The notes: a model not told the origin generated them from the sequence alone. Positions 55,525 through 64,000 are shown, counted from the first letter of the stretch. The stretch: DNA of 64,000 nucleotides from Amedibacterium intestinale (GCF_010537335.1 NZ_AP019711.1:1612001-1676000), one strand, 5' to 3'. A program made the numbers and translations.

Positions 55525-56676
55525 TTAAAATGCTGTTTTATATACTTCCAGTACAAGTTCATACGTACATGGACGTGGATTTCCACCTGTACATACATCT
55601 GCCATAGCTGCTTGTGCCAAAGCAGGAAGATCTTCTTCTTTTACCCCAATTTCTTTTAATGTCTGAGGAATATTTACATCTTTTGATAGTTGTCTTACAG
55701 CTTCAATAGCGGCATTGCGATATTCTTCCTGACTCATTTCATCAACACCTTCAACACCCATGACACGTGCAATTTCGCGATATTTTTCACCAGTGTAATC
55801 TTTATTGAATTCCATAACATAAGGAAGAAGCACTGCGTTTGCCACTCCATGAGGAGTATCATAGAAAGCACTTAATGGATGTGCCATTCCATGTACAACA
55901 CCAAGTCCTACATTAGAAAATGCCATACCTGTTACGTACTGTCCAAGTGCCATGTCTTCACGACCTTTTGGATCATTTTCTACCGCACTTCTTAAAGAGC
56001 GGGAAATCAATTCAATTGCTTTTAAATTTAAAGTATCTGCCAATTCCCAAGCACCTAGTGTTGTATAACCTTCAATTGCATGTGTTAATGCATCTAATCC
56101 AGTTGATGCTGTTAATCCTTTCGGCATAGAACTCATCATATCTGGATCTACAACTGCTACTACTGGAATGTCATGAGGGTCTACACAAACAAATTTACGG
56201 CGTTTTTCCTCATCTGTAATAACATAGTTAATTGTTGTTTCTGCCGCTGTTCCTGCAGTTGTCGCAACCGCAATCATTGGTACAGCTTTATTTTTTGTAG
56301 CAGCTGTTCCTTCCAAGGACACTACATCACTAAATTCTGGATTGTTAATGATAATTCCAATTCCTTTACCAGTGTCCTGTGGAGATCCTCCCCCAATCGC
56401 AATGATATAATCTGCACCAGCTTCTTTAAATGCCTCTACTCCATCTTTTACAACTTTTACACTAGGATTTGCTTTTACTTTATCATAAATAGCATATGGT
56501 AAATTTGCTTCATCAAGTAAATCTGTTACTTTTTTTACAACATTAAATTTTACTAAATCTGCATCTGTAACAATCAAACCCTTTTGAAATCCACGTGCTT
56601 TTACCTCCGTTACGATTTCTTTAATTGCTCCAGCTCCATGATAGCTGGTTTCATTCAAAATAAAACGATTTGCCAT
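55525..56676 (-). CDS. fucO: Lactaldehyde reductase / 1,2-propanediol oxidoreductase
   Basis: This 383-residue Fe-dependent alcohol dehydrogenase is very close to FucO along its length: MANRFILNETSYHG, GGGSPQDTGKGIGI, VITDEEKRRKFVCVDPHD. Iron ligands lie in GLDALTHAIEGY and HGMAHPLSAFYDTPHG, and DVCTGGNPR is near the end. It reduces lactaldehyde or hydroxyacetone to 1,2-propanediol, using NADH. AGGAGG precedes the ATG. A TetR regulator gene and palindrome lie upstream. With the aldolase and glycyl-radical genes next door it could dispose of a C3 product. Confidence 0.95.
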   Translation of the reverse strand: MANRFILNETSYHGAGAIKEIVTEVKARGFQKGLIVTDADLVKFNVVKKVTDLLDEANLPYAIYDKVKANPSVKVVKDGVEAFKEAGADYIIAIGGGSPQDTGKGIGIIINNPEFSDVVSLEGTAATKNKAVPMIAVATTAGTAAETTINYVITDEEKRRKFVCVDPHDIPVVAVVDPDMMSSMPKGLTASTGLDALTHAIEGYTTLGAWELADTLNLKAIELISRSLRSAVENDPKGREDMALGQYVTGMAFSNVGLGVVHGMAHPLSAFYDTPHGVANAVLLPYVMEFNKDYTGEKYREIARVMGVEGVDEMSQEEYRNAAIEAVRQLSKDVNIPQTLKEIGVKEEDLPALAQAAMADVCTGGNPRPCTYELVLEVYKTAF

Positions 56677-56755
56677 ATATCGATTCCTCCTGTCATATCT
56701 TTATTTATATTTTAGAATGAAACCGTTTTCCCTCAAAGTTACACAAAAGAAAAAA

Positions 56756-56771
56756 TGTAACATTTGTTACA
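56756..56771. promoter_or_regulatory. TGTAACA palindrome upstream of fucO, TetR operator or terminator
   Basis: TGTAACA-TT-TGTTACA is a perfect inverted repeat. A further TTTGTAACA lies at 56783-56790 and TTACAC on the other side. It is 80 nt upstream of fucO and just after the TetR gene stop. On the minus strand T-rich sequence follows, so a terminator role is also possible. Confidence 0.5.
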
Positions 56772-56791
56772 TCTTCTCACATTTGTAACAT

Positions 56792-57346
56792 TCACCCTTG
56801 CAGATCCAGCAACAAAGATTCTAATGGTTTAGGAAGTGCCTGAATTAACAATTCACTTATTTCCTCACAAGACATTCCCATTCCATTTCTTACCCATTCC
56901 ACCGTCATATAAATACTTCCTCTACAATACATACGCAATAGAAAAAACAGTTCTTCATCTATAGGACGTTGAAGTTTTTTCTCAATAATATCCTTATAAA
57001 ACTGTAAAATACATTCATAATCATAGTTAAACAACGAGTTTTGATTATCGTGCAGAAAAGCCTCTGTGAAAAACAGACGTTCTTCTTTAATAAAGGAAAA
57101 CTTTTTGATTAATCCTTCCTTTAACGTACAGCTTATCCCCATTTGTTTAAACGATTTTTGAGCGAGCACATCAAAATACCAATTTACCAAATCGTATTTA
57201 TCTTGAAAATTACGATAAAACGTTTGTCTTGTCATATCTGCTTCTTTCACAATGTCTTTTACTGTAATTTTATCAAGTGGTTCTTTTTTCATCACTTCAA
57301 GCATAGCATGTGCAAATCGATATTTTGTTTTATTGAATGATTGCAT
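56792..57346 (-). CDS. TetR family transcriptional regulator
   Basis: This 184-residue regulator has the N-terminal HTH (DKITVKDIVKEADMTRQTFYRNFQDKYDLVNWYFD), like the DhaS/TetR_C_7-type proteins. The ligand-binding part is helical. ATG 57346 follows AAGGGAG; nine upstream codons lack a better site. Position between fsa and fucO suggests it controls fucO and possibly the glycyl-radical locus, with a C3 compound such as hydroxyacetone as ligand; that is inference. Confidence 0.9.
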   Translation of the reverse strand: MQSFNKTKYRFAHAMLEVMKKEPLDKITVKDIVKEADMTRQTFYRNFQDKYDLVNWYFDVLAQKSFKQMGISCTLKEGLIKKFSFIKEERLFFTEAFLHDNQNSLFNYDYECILQFYKDIIEKKLQRPIDEELFFLLRMYCRGSIYMTVEWVRNGMGMSCEEISELLIQALPKPLESLLLDLQG

Positions 57347-57388
57347 GTCGACACTCCCTTCATACCGTTTCATAATACCATATTCATC

Positions 57389-57412
57389 TAAAAAAAACTC
57401 GATAAAATCGAG
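57389..57412 (-). terminator. Terminator of the fsa/glycyl-radical operon
   Basis: On the minus strand CTCGAT/ATCGAG with a 3-nt loop is followed by seven T. Confidence 0.85.
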
Positions 57413-57419
57413 CTTTCTT

Positions 57420-58085
57420 TTATCTTAATGTTGTTTTTCCGTATGCCTTTTTCCAGTTTTCACTAAATTCATCTACCGCAATTGCAGTTCCTGGATGATC
57501 AATCATATTGTATGCTACATCACATGGTATCGTAACTGCTTGAATTCCTGCTTTGATTAGCTCATGTACCTGTCTAGTATTTTTAAAACTTGCAGCTACG
57601 ACTTTCGCATTCATGTTATTTACTTTTAACATCGTAATTAAATCTTTTACATTTTCTACTCCATCACCGTAATTATCCATGCGATTGACATATGGTGCCA
57701 AATAATCAGCTCCATTCATTGCTGCTAAAAATGCCTGGTCTGCTGTATAAATTGCTGTTGCCAAAACACCAATCCCTAATTTCTTGCATTCTTTGATTGC
57801 TTTTAGCCCTTCATGTGTCACAGGAATTTTTACGTACATGTTTTTCTTGCGAAGAGAAGCGATGTATTTCGCTTCTTCTACAATTCCTGCCACATCTGTA
57901 GATACAGCTTGTATAAAAAGCATTTGTTCTTCATCCAAAACTGCAATTAAATCATTTACAACATCTTCAAAGCTTCTTCCACTTTTTGTAATGATTGTTG
58001 GATTTGTTGTTACTCCGCTTACATGAAGCAATTCATTTAAATCTTTAATCTGCTCAATATTTGATGAATCTAATATTAATTCCAT
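57420..58085 (-). CDS. fsa: Fructose-6-phosphate aldolase-like transaldolase
   Basis: This 221-residue member of the FSA/TalC subfamily has LDSSNIEQIKDLNEL, GVTTNPTIITKSG, the Schiff-base lysine in YVKIPVT, and ATAIYTADQAFLAAMNGADYLAPYVNR. It cleaves or forms aldol products such as fructose-6-phosphate to hydroxyacetone-type plus glyceraldehyde-3-phosphate. It lies 42 nt after the activase gene. The same gene trio, ybiW-ybiY-fsaA, is adjacent in E. coli, so the aldolase likely handles the product of the glycyl radical enzyme. Confidence 0.93.
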   Translation of the reverse strand: MELILDSSNIEQIKDLNELLHVSGVTTNPTIITKSGRSFEDVVNDLIAVLDEEQMLFIQAVSTDVAGIVEEAKYIASLRKKNMYVKIPVTHEGLKAIKECKKLGIGVLATAIYTADQAFLAAMNGADYLAPYVNRMDNYGDGVENVKDLITMLKVNNMNAKVVAASFKNTRQVHELIKAGIQAVTIPCDVAYNMIDHPGTAIAVDEFSENWKKAYGKTTLR

Positions 58086-58127
58086 ATTCCATTTCCTCCT
58101 ATTTTCATTGTATCTTTATTTTATAAT

Positions 58128-59036
58128 TCATACAATAATTAGATTTGTTATACCACCGTTTTTTGCCATTGTATAAAATTCTTCCATTTGTTTTGATGTA
58201 TATAATTCAGGATTTTCCTTAAAACAATACTGTTTCCCTGTTAGTGCGTATTTTGCTTTTGCTAAAGGATTATAATTTAGAAGCTCATATGCAGCATCTT
58301 TATAATTCGATGTTATAAACCTCGAAATTGCAGTAATATTTTCCTCTGTTGCACTCATTCCTGGAATCAATGGTGTACGTATGGTTACATCTTTTTTTCT
58401 ATCACTATGCAAAAGCCATGCTACATTATCTAATATTATATGATTGTCTACTCCAGTATATTGTTTATGTTTTTCTGCATCAAATAATTTTATATCTACA
58501 TATAAATGGTCAATATAAGGAAGTGCTTTTTCTAATATTTCTCTTTTCACAAACAAAGACGTTTCAATCGTTGTATGTATTCCTTTTTCTTTTAATTTCT
58601 GAAATACTTCTATCAGAAAATCACTTTGATAAAAGGGTTCTCCTCCACTGATGGTTACTCCTCCGCCATAGCGGAAAAACATTTTATCTTTTAAAGCTTC
58701 TTCTACCAGCGCATCACTCGTATATTCTTTTGTATCTAAACATAATGCTCCACTAGGGCAACTGCCTGCCAAATGTCTCCAGTCTTCCTTTCGATCTCGA
58801 AAGATTTGAAGATTTCCATGTTTTAATTCTACTCCATGAGCTTTGCTTTCTTTTACACATATTCCACAATGAATACATGTTTTTTCCATATATAAAACCT
58901 GTGCATCCCCTTCCAAACCTTCTGGATTTTGACACCATACACAACGCAAAGGACACCCCTTAAAAAAGATGGTTGTACGAATTCCCTGCCCATCATGTAT
59001 GGCAAAACGTTTCACATCAAATATATTCCCTTTCAT
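58128..59036 (-). CDS. Glycyl-radical enzyme activating protein (radical SAM)
   Basis: This 302-residue activase uses S-adenosylmethionine to form the glycyl radical on its partner. The radical SAM cluster motif is CPLRCVWC (CxxxCxxC). An inserted ferredoxin-like region has CIHCGICVKE and CPSGALCL, as in dehydratase-type activases. SGGEPF and the C-terminal LLNYNPLAKAKY follow. Its ATG overlaps the GRE stop by 1 nt (TAATG). It is of the YbiY/PflC class. Confidence 0.95.
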   Translation of the reverse strand: MKGNIFDVKRFAIHDGQGIRTTIFFKGCPLRCVWCQNPEGLEGDAQVLYMEKTCIHCGICVKESKAHGVELKHGNLQIFRDRKEDWRHLAGSCPSGALCLDTKEYTSDALVEEALKDKMFFRYGGGVTISGGEPFYQSDFLIEVFQKLKEKGIHTTIETSLFVKREILEKALPYIDHLYVDIKLFDAEKHKQYTGVDNHIILDNVAWLLHSDRKKDVTIRTPLIPGMSATEENITAISRFITSNYKDAAYELLNYNPLAKAKYALTGKQYCFKENPELYTSKQMEEFYTMAKNGGITNLIIV

Positions 59037-61387
59037 TAGACACCCTCATAACTTGTACGAGCTATGATTTCATTTTGCAGTTCTTGCGCCAATTCTACAA
59101 AGTAAGCTGTATAGCCCGCAACTCGAACAGTTAAAGAACGATACTGTTCCGGATTCTTTTGTGCTTCAAGCAAATCTTCTTTACGCACAACATTAAATTG
59201 AATATGAGGAATCTCTAAATCCACAAAGGTTCTTAAAAACATCGCAAATTTATCAATACCGCTTTCTGTTTTAAAGAATTCAGGTAAAAATTTCATATTC
59301 AGAAGTCCACCATTGGTTGTTAGAACATTATCCATTTTCGAAACGGATTTTAATACAGCTGTTGGTCCTTTTATATCTCTTCCATATACTGGTGACATTC
59401 CTCCATCTGCCAATGGACTTTTCGCATAACGCCCATCTGCACTAGCTCCAACATGTTCTCCCATAGGAACATGAGCAGATACGGTATACATTCCTGTATT
59501 ATAAGGTCCATTGCGATAGTTTTTATATTGTTTTAATCCCTGCTGGAAAAATCTCGCCCATTTTGCACCTATTTCATCAACCCAGCTTTCATCATTTCCA
59601 TATTTTGGACATTTATTTAACAGCATAGTACGAATAACTTGCTGATGTTCAAAATTATCTTCTAATGCAGACTCCAAATCCTTTGCTGAAATTCGATGTT
59701 CTTCATAAACAAGTTTCTTAATTGCAGCTAATGAGTCCGCTAGATTTGCAACCTGAATCATTTGAATACCACTTAAATTATAATGTGCTCCTCCCTGCGT
59801 AACATCCATTCCTTTTTCCATGCAATCATCAATAACACTAGATAGAAACGGAGAAGGAAGTGTATCAATGTGTGCTTTTTCAACCTGCTCACAAGCTTTT
59901 ACCATACGTTCCATAAAATGCTGAATTTGCTTTCCAAAAGCATCTTCCAATTCCTCATATGTTTTATAAGTAGATAAACTTCCTAAATCAAGTCCTAATT
60001 GTTTTCCTGTTAAAAGACATTTTCCATGATGAAGAGTAAGTTCCAATGCCTTGTTTAAATTAAACATTGCTGCATCGCTCCAGCCAAGATTATTTCCCTG
60101 GGTTGTTACCTCCACACATCCAACAATCGCATAATCTTTCGCATCTTCTTCACGAATACCACTTTTCATCAAAGCAGGAATAATACTTTCATCATTGAAA
60201 AACTGCGGCATACCACTTCCTTTTGCGACTACACGAATCGCATGTTTCAACAAATCATCATTTGTTTTTTTATGCAGACGTACAGAAAGATTAGGCTGTG
60301 GAAGTCCTAAATGTTCCTGTGCAGTTAAAAACAAATGTGATAAGGTATTAGAGTAATCATTTCCATGCGCATCCATTCCACCAATCGCAATATTAAAACC
60401 AATAGGGAAACCAGCAAAATATTTTGCACTGTTCTTATTTCTTAAATATACGATTTGATTAAATTTCAACCATAGACATTCAATCATTTCCAGTGCTTTT
60501 TGTTCATCTAAGATTCCTTTTTTTACATCTTTCTCATAATATGGAATTAAAATCTCATCCAATCTTCCTGGAGAAAAACTGCTGGCATTGCTTTCCATAT
60601 GTAAAACCGTAAATAAAAACCATACTGCCTGCAATGCTTCATGGAATGTTTGTGCAGGACGCTCACTTAAAGATTTACAAATGCGTGCTACTTCGATCAT
60701 ATTATCTTTCCATTCTGCATGCTCTTCTTTTTTTGATTCTTCCAGCAGCAAATCATGATAACGCATCATAAATGTGCATACACCAGACATGACAATTTGA
60801 ATAGCCTCATAAAAATCTTTAGCTTCATCATTGCAGGTTTTTAAATATTGCTGTGCCTCTTCCATGATTCCTTTAGGACCAAGTCTAAGCCATTTATTTA
60901 CATCTGGACAAATATGTCCCTGGGCATGATCTTTCTGATTAATTTTTACTACTTCCGCAATAGCTTTTATCTCATCGCCATAACGTTGTTTTAAAACATC
61001 CTCCATGCATTTCCCTTTCCAATATGGATAAATAACTTCTCTAAACGTCTGTATATCTTCTGGACGAACTAGAAAACGATCTTGAGGACGAGTTGGAAGT
61101 GTTTCTATTTCTTCCTCAATCCACGAACTTCCTGCTTCCGGAAATACAACCCCATAGCGTACCCCCTTGGTACGATTACCTACGATCATTTCTTCCGGTT
61201 CAATGCCAATCTCCAATTGTGTAAGTGCATTGTATAAAGATAAAGCACGTTTCAAAATAACCGGCTTATCTTCATTTTCTTTATATGTCTTTGTAATGAT
61301 CATCGCTTGTTCAATCGATGCATAACGCGGCTGTGCCAGCATTTTCTCTTTTAATGTTTTAATACGTTGTGTCTGTTGCAGTTTCAT
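59036..61387 (-). CDS. Glycyl radical enzyme, YbiW/PflD type
   Basis: This 783-residue enzyme has the active-site cysteine in AIVGCVEVTTQGNN (Cys424, with Glu426) and the radical glycine in VRVAGYTAYFVEL (Gly758). A single Cys followed by VE is the dehydratase/eliminase pattern; true pyruvate formate-lyase has two adjacent cysteines. The block GWSDAAMFNLNKALELTLHHG is close to E. coli YbiW. ATG 61387 follows AAAGGAGAG; 13 upstream codons lack it. It is the first gene of an operon with its activase and an FSA-like aldolase. From memory, this type has been linked to 1,5-anhydroglucitol-6-phosphate breakdown. Confidence 0.93.
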   Translation of the reverse strand: MKLQQTQRIKTLKEKMLAQPRYASIEQAMIITKTYKENEDKPVILKRALSLYNALTQLEIGIEPEEMIVGNRTKGVRYGVVFPEAGSSWIEEEIETLPTRPQDRFLVRPEDIQTFREVIYPYWKGKCMEDVLKQRYGDEIKAIAEVVKINQKDHAQGHICPDVNKWLRLGPKGIMEEAQQYLKTCNDEAKDFYEAIQIVMSGVCTFMMRYHDLLLEESKKEEHAEWKDNMIEVARICKSLSERPAQTFHEALQAVWFLFTVLHMESNASSFSPGRLDEILIPYYEKDVKKGILDEQKALEMIECLWLKFNQIVYLRNKNSAKYFAGFPIGFNIAIGGMDAHGNDYSNTLSHLFLTAQEHLGLPQPNLSVRLHKKTNDDLLKHAIRVVAKGSGMPQFFNDESIIPALMKSGIREEDAKDYAIVGCVEVTTQGNNLGWSDAAMFNLNKALELTLHHGKCLLTGKQLGLDLGSLSTYKTYEELEDAFGKQIQHFMERMVKACEQVEKAHIDTLPSPFLSSVIDDCMEKGMDVTQGGAHYNLSGIQMIQVANLADSLAAIKKLVYEEHRISAKDLESALEDNFEHQQVIRTMLLNKCPKYGNDESWVDEIGAKWARFFQQGLKQYKNYRNGPYNTGMYTVSAHVPMGEHVGASADGRYAKSPLADGGMSPVYGRDIKGPTAVLKSVSKMDNVLTTNGGLLNMKFLPEFFKTESGIDKFAMFLRTFVDLEIPHIQFNVVRKEDLLEAQKNPEQYRSLTVRVAGYTAYFVELAQELQNEIIARTSYEGV

Positions 61388-61414
61388 AGGTGCTCTCCTT
61401 TCTTTGTTAAATTT

Positions 61415-61443
61415 ATTATAGTACATCTCTTTATTGGTTTCAA
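61415..61443 (-). promoter_or_regulatory. Promoter of the glycyl-radical operon
   Basis: On the minus strand TTGAAA (61443-61438), a 17-nt spacer and TATAAT (61420-61415) lie 27 nt before the ATG. Upstream is a highly A/T-rich stretch with repeated TTATTGTTTTTTAT-like blocks, which may bind a regulator. Confidence 0.75.
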
Positions 61444-61607
61444 TTGTATTTTATTATTTTTTATTGATATTTATTGTTTTTTATCGTTTCTATTTTTATA
61501 TGAAAGTAACTTTATAAAAAAGTAAGAATATGAAAGAGAATTGGAAAATAAAGAAAATTTCATGTTAAAATAATGTCATAATATACATTATATAAGGGGA
61601 TGATTTG

Positions 61608-62951
61608 ATGGAACAAAGAGGAAAAAGCGGTTTAATGACAGAAGGTACCATTTGGAAACAACTTCTTCTATTTTCTGTACCTTTATTGTTAGGAAATCTT
61701 TTCCAGCAAATGTATAATGCTGTCGATTCTATCGTTGTAGGTAATTATATAGGGCCGCAAGCTTTGGCAGCTGTAGGTTCCAGTGCCCCAGTCATCAATT
61801 TGCTTGTCAGTATTTTTATGGGAATATCGGTTGGGGCCGGTGTTATTATTTCACGATATTTTGGCGCAAGAAACATAGAAAATTTACAAGACAGCATTCA
61901 CACATCTTTAGCTTTCAGTATTGCTGCAGGGATCATTATGACTATAGTAGGCGTTCTTCTTTCTCCTTTGATCCTTCAATGGATTGGAACGCCACAAGAT
62001 GTTATGGGAAATTCTGTATTATATCTTCGTATTTATTTTTGTGGAATCTTATCTGTTCTTGTCTATAATATGGGAAGTGGAATTTTACGTGCTGTAGGAG
62101 ATTCCAAAAACCCTTTATATTTTTTAATTGTATCTAGTATAACAAATATTATTCTAGATTTATTGTTTGTTGTCGTATTAAAAATGGGGATTGCCGGAGT
62201 TGGGTGGGCAACCCTGATATCACAAACCATCAGTGCTATTTTAACTCTTATCTTATTAATAAAAACAAAGCAGGAATATAAAGTAACACTTAAAAAGATA
62301 CGTTTCCATAAAGAACGCTTAATAGAAATTATTCGTTTAGGTTTACCTAGCGGTATTCAAAATGGTGTTGTTTCTTTTTCAAATGTCATTGTACAAAGCA
62401 ATATTAATGCTTTTGGTTCTGTTGCAATGGCAGGATGTGGAGCATATACAAAAATTGATGGTTTTGCGATTCTGCCTGTCATGAGCTTCTCCATGGCACT
62501 TACTACATTTACAGGACAAAATATGGGAGCTAACAAACTAGAACGTGTTCATCAAGGTGCGAAAACGGGTATTTTCATGAGTGTAGCTACAACCGTAGTT
62601 ATATCTATTCTATTGGAATTGTTTGGCCCTCAAGTTCTTTCTATCTTTACAGATAACCAGCAGGTTATTCATTATGGTTTGTATATGCTTCATATACTTG
62701 CTCCTTGTTATATTTTCCTTGCGATATCCCATGCATTTAGCGGTATTATTCGAGGGGCTGGTATTACTACCATTCCTATGATTGTTATGATTAGCTGCTG
62801 GTGTGTTCTTAGAATGGCATGGATTCTAACAAGTGTACCTATCTTTCATGATATTGGAGTTGTCTTCATGGGCTGGCCAATTACATGGTTTGCCAGTGCC
62901 TTATGGTTATTCTTATATTATAAAAAAGGTAACTGGATGAAACAAAATTAA
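61608..62951 (+). CDS. MATE family efflux transporter
   Basis: This 447-residue membrane protein has about twelve helices and MATE motifs: LLGNLFQQMYNAVDSIVVGN, NMGSGILRAVGDSKNP, and FTGQNMGANKLERVHQGAKTG. ATG 61608 follows AAGGGGATG. It is divergent from the glycyl-radical operon and may share its control region. It is closest to the type with the 'NAVDSIVVG' start, unlike the two others in this window. Confidence 0.92.
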   Translation: MEQRGKSGLMTEGTIWKQLLLFSVPLLLGNLFQQMYNAVDSIVVGNYIGPQALAAVGSSAPVINLLVSIFMGISVGAGVIISRYFGARNIENLQDSIHTSLAFSIAAGIIMTIVGVLLSPLILQWIGTPQDVMGNSVLYLRIYFCGILSVLVYNMGSGILRAVGDSKNPLYFLIVSSITNIILDLLFVVVLKMGIAGVGWATLISQTISAILTLILLIKTKQEYKVTLKKIRFHKERLIEIIRLGLPSGIQNGVVSFSNVIVQSNINAFGSVAMAGCGAYTKIDGFAILPVMSFSMALTTFTGQNMGANKLERVHQGAKTGIFMSVATTVVISILLELFGPQVLSIFTDNQQVIHYGLYMLHILAPCYIFLAISHAFSGIIRGAGITTIPMIVMISCWCVLRMAWILTSVPIFHDIGVVFMGWPITWFASALWLFLYYKKGNWMKQN

Positions 62952-62985
62952 ATAGAATTATGCTCATAGTTTATAAAAATTAAAA

Positions 62986-63044
62986 AGGCTATAAATTAAT
63001 AGAAGATCTTAATTAAACAGATCTATCTATTGGAGTTATAGCCT
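62986..63044 (+). terminator. Probable terminator of the plus-strand MATE gene
   Basis: The outer stem AGGCTATAA/TTATAGCCT with an inner AGATCT/AGATCT hairpin is followed by CTTTATTTTA, a weak T-run. Confidence 0.55.
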
Positions 63045-63114
63045 CTTTATTTTAACTGTAATCAAATACACTAGCAGTATTCTCTTACACCTAATATTCT
63101 ATATTTTTGAGTGT

Positions 63115-63156
63115 AAAAACGTAAGATTTTACAGAGTGGCTGTTGTAAATCTTACG
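63115..63156 (-). terminator. Terminator of ispD
   Basis: On the minus strand CGTAAGATTTACA pairs with TGTAAAATCTTACG (one bulge), followed by five T. It lies about 10 nt after the ispD stop. Confidence 0.8.
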
Positions 63157-63165
63157 CTTCTTTGT

Positions 63166-63813
63166 TTACTTTCCTTGTAAATCCTCTATGGTCGTTACTT
63201 TCTGATTTTCATAACTTCCTTCTACAACTTCTACTTTTTCTTTTCCACATAACTCCATGATTTGGGCATCATCTGTTGCCTCAATCCCTTTTTCAAATGC
63301 AACCTCAAACGCTTCTTTTATACATTCTGTTCGAAAAGCCTGTGGAGTCTGTGCCTGCCAAAGTGTACTTCTTTGTGGGGTATGTTTCACAATTCCATTT
63401 TCCACAACCTTGATTGTATCCTTTACCGGTACCATCAACAAACACGCATTGCACGTCTCTAATTTTTCCACAATTCGATCAATACAATCGATGCTAAGCC
63501 ATGGTCTTGCCCCATCATGAATCAAGACATGTGAGCAGTTTACTTTCTGCAGCCCATTCCATACGGATTCCTGACGAGTTGTTCCACCTTCTACTATACA
63601 TATATTTTTTTCATCACACACTTCATGAAATGTTTCCATATCCTGTGCACTTGCGACTACCACAATTTGATGACACCTTGCATCCTGTTGAAACACCTGT
63701 AACGTTTCCTCTAAAATGGTATTTCCATTCTGCAGTTTATATAACATTTTATTATAACCTAATCCAACACGACTTCCACTTCCTGCCGCTACAACTAATG
63801 CTGTATACTCCAT
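63166..63813 (-). CDS. ispD: 2-C-methyl-D-erythritol 4-phosphate cytidylyltransferase
   Basis: This 215-residue enzyme of the non-mevalonate isoprenoid route joins CTP to MEP. Motifs: VVAAGSGSRVGLGYNKML (CTP-binding), LIHDGARPWLS, VPVKDTIKVV and TPQAFR. The ATG follows a GGGGTG site. It is a single gene here. Related TarI/IspD cytidylyltransferases share motifs, but the N-terminal loop and length favour IspD. Confidence 0.92.
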   Translation of the reverse strand: MEYTALVVAAGSGSRVGLGYNKMLYKLQNGNTILEETLQVFQQDARCHQIVVVASAQDMETFHEVCDEKNICIVEGGTTRQESVWNGLQKVNCSHVLIHDGARPWLSIDCIDRIVEKLETCNACLLMVPVKDTIKVVENGIVKHTPQRSTLWQAQTPQAFRTECIKEAFEVAFEKGIEATDDAQIMELCGKEKVEVVEGSYENQKVTTIEDLQGK

Positions 63814-63887
63814 ATATTCACCCCTAACACTACTTGCATTATACCAGTAAATTATCGTATCGTCTATGCAAAGTAAGAGGGTATTGC

Positions 63888-63893
63888 TATAAT
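63888..63893 (+). promoter_or_regulatory. Extended -10 promoter of the Xaa-Pro aminopeptidase gene
   Basis: TG-C-TATAAT (TATAAT at 63888-63893) lies 26 nt before the ATG at 63920. No good -35 was found. Confidence 0.6.
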
Positions 63894-63919
63894 AGGAAGT
63901 AGTAAATGGAGGTATTTAT

Positions 63920-64000
63920 ATGTATCAAAAAAGAAGACAGCGCTTTATGGAAAAACTTCCAGACAACAGTATTGCTTTATTTTTCAGTGGAAAAGCACCC
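63920..64000 (+). CDS. Xaa-Pro aminopeptidase (M24B), N-terminal part, cut by window
   Basis: Only 27 codons are present, open to the window end. The start, YQKRRQRFMEKLP then SIALFFSGKAP, matches the AMP_N domain at the beginning of M24B Xaa-Pro aminopeptidases. GGAGG lies seven nt before the ATG. The catalytic metal-binding part is beyond the window, so the call rests on the short N-terminal match. Confidence 0.7.
   Translation, partial: MYQKRRQRFMEKLPDNSIALFFSGKAP

Noticed and set aside
59036-61387. Annotation of the glycyl radical enzyme as pyruvate formate-lyase
   Set aside because: The active site has one Cys (GCVE) rather than two adjacent cysteines; it is a dehydratase/eliminase type.

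Overview
The window is 64 kb of low-GC, gene-dense chromosome that looks like a gut Firmicute of the Erysipelotrichia type (relatives of [Clostridium] innocuum). This is an inference from low GC, many A/T-rich Shine-Dalgarno-led genes, an iron system with FeoA-FeoB plus a small FeoB-associated Cys protein, a glycyl-radical (anaerobic) pathway, cdaA-cdaR-glmM, and spore-linked genes (CotF-like pair, YdcC-like protein). Most genes read leftward (minus strand), in line with the leftward 16S-23S-5S operon. No CRISPR array, prophage or plasmid-type region was seen.

Layout, left to right. 1-5.9 kb: a sugar-binding protein plus sensor kinase pair cut by the window edge, a thioredoxin-like lipoprotein, M18 aminopeptidase, murI, and an immunity-like gene broken by one in-frame stop. 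6-10.3 kb: two divergent iron-linked units, a NrdI-like flavodoxin/DUF3793 pair and feoA-feoB-FeoB-associated protein, both preceded by the same GTTAG-N6-CTAAC operator. 10.5-14 kb: marR-MATE with a palindromic operator, then a FAD/Rieske oxidoreductase. 14-16.5 kb: an ISL3-like insertion element with three ORFs. 16.5-23.5 kb: a guanine-class purine riboswitch driving a PotBCAD-like ABC transporter, adenine deaminase and an MTA/SAH-deaminase-like amidohydrolase. 23.6-28.4 kb: MATE, U32 peptidase and a split ThrE-type exporter. 28.5-31.9 kb: a DUF1266/DUF2185 protein and a second ISL3-like element. 31.9-41.9 kb: a two-component system, glmM-cdaR-cdaA, HAD phosphatase, YjzC-like protein, and the tsaE-tsaB-rimI-tsaD cluster.

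41.9-47 kb holds 5S, 23S and 16S rRNA on the minus strand with one strong promoter. 47-52 kb: DUF402, CotF-like pair, free-methionine-sulfoxide reductase, AAC(3)-like acetyltransferase, a second thioredoxin-like lipoprotein, tRNA-Gly and two identical tRNA-Asp, and a MazF-like toxin coupled to a YdcC-like gene. 52-57 kb: an aspartokinase without ACT domains, nanE, a NUDIX protein, mutY, fucO and a TetR regulator. 57-61.4 kb: fructose-6-phosphate-aldolase-like protein, glycyl-radical activase and a YbiW/PflD-type glycyl radical enzyme. The right end has MATE, ispD and the start of a Xaa-Pro aminopeptidase.

The strongest functional units are (i) the riboswitch-controlled purine transport/deamination operon, (ii) the probable DtxR-type iron regulon with an unexplained flavodoxin-DUF3793 pair, and (iii) the glycyl-radical enzyme, aldolase and 1,2-propanediol oxidoreductase neighbourhood, which together suggest a radical sugar-phosphate breakdown route.
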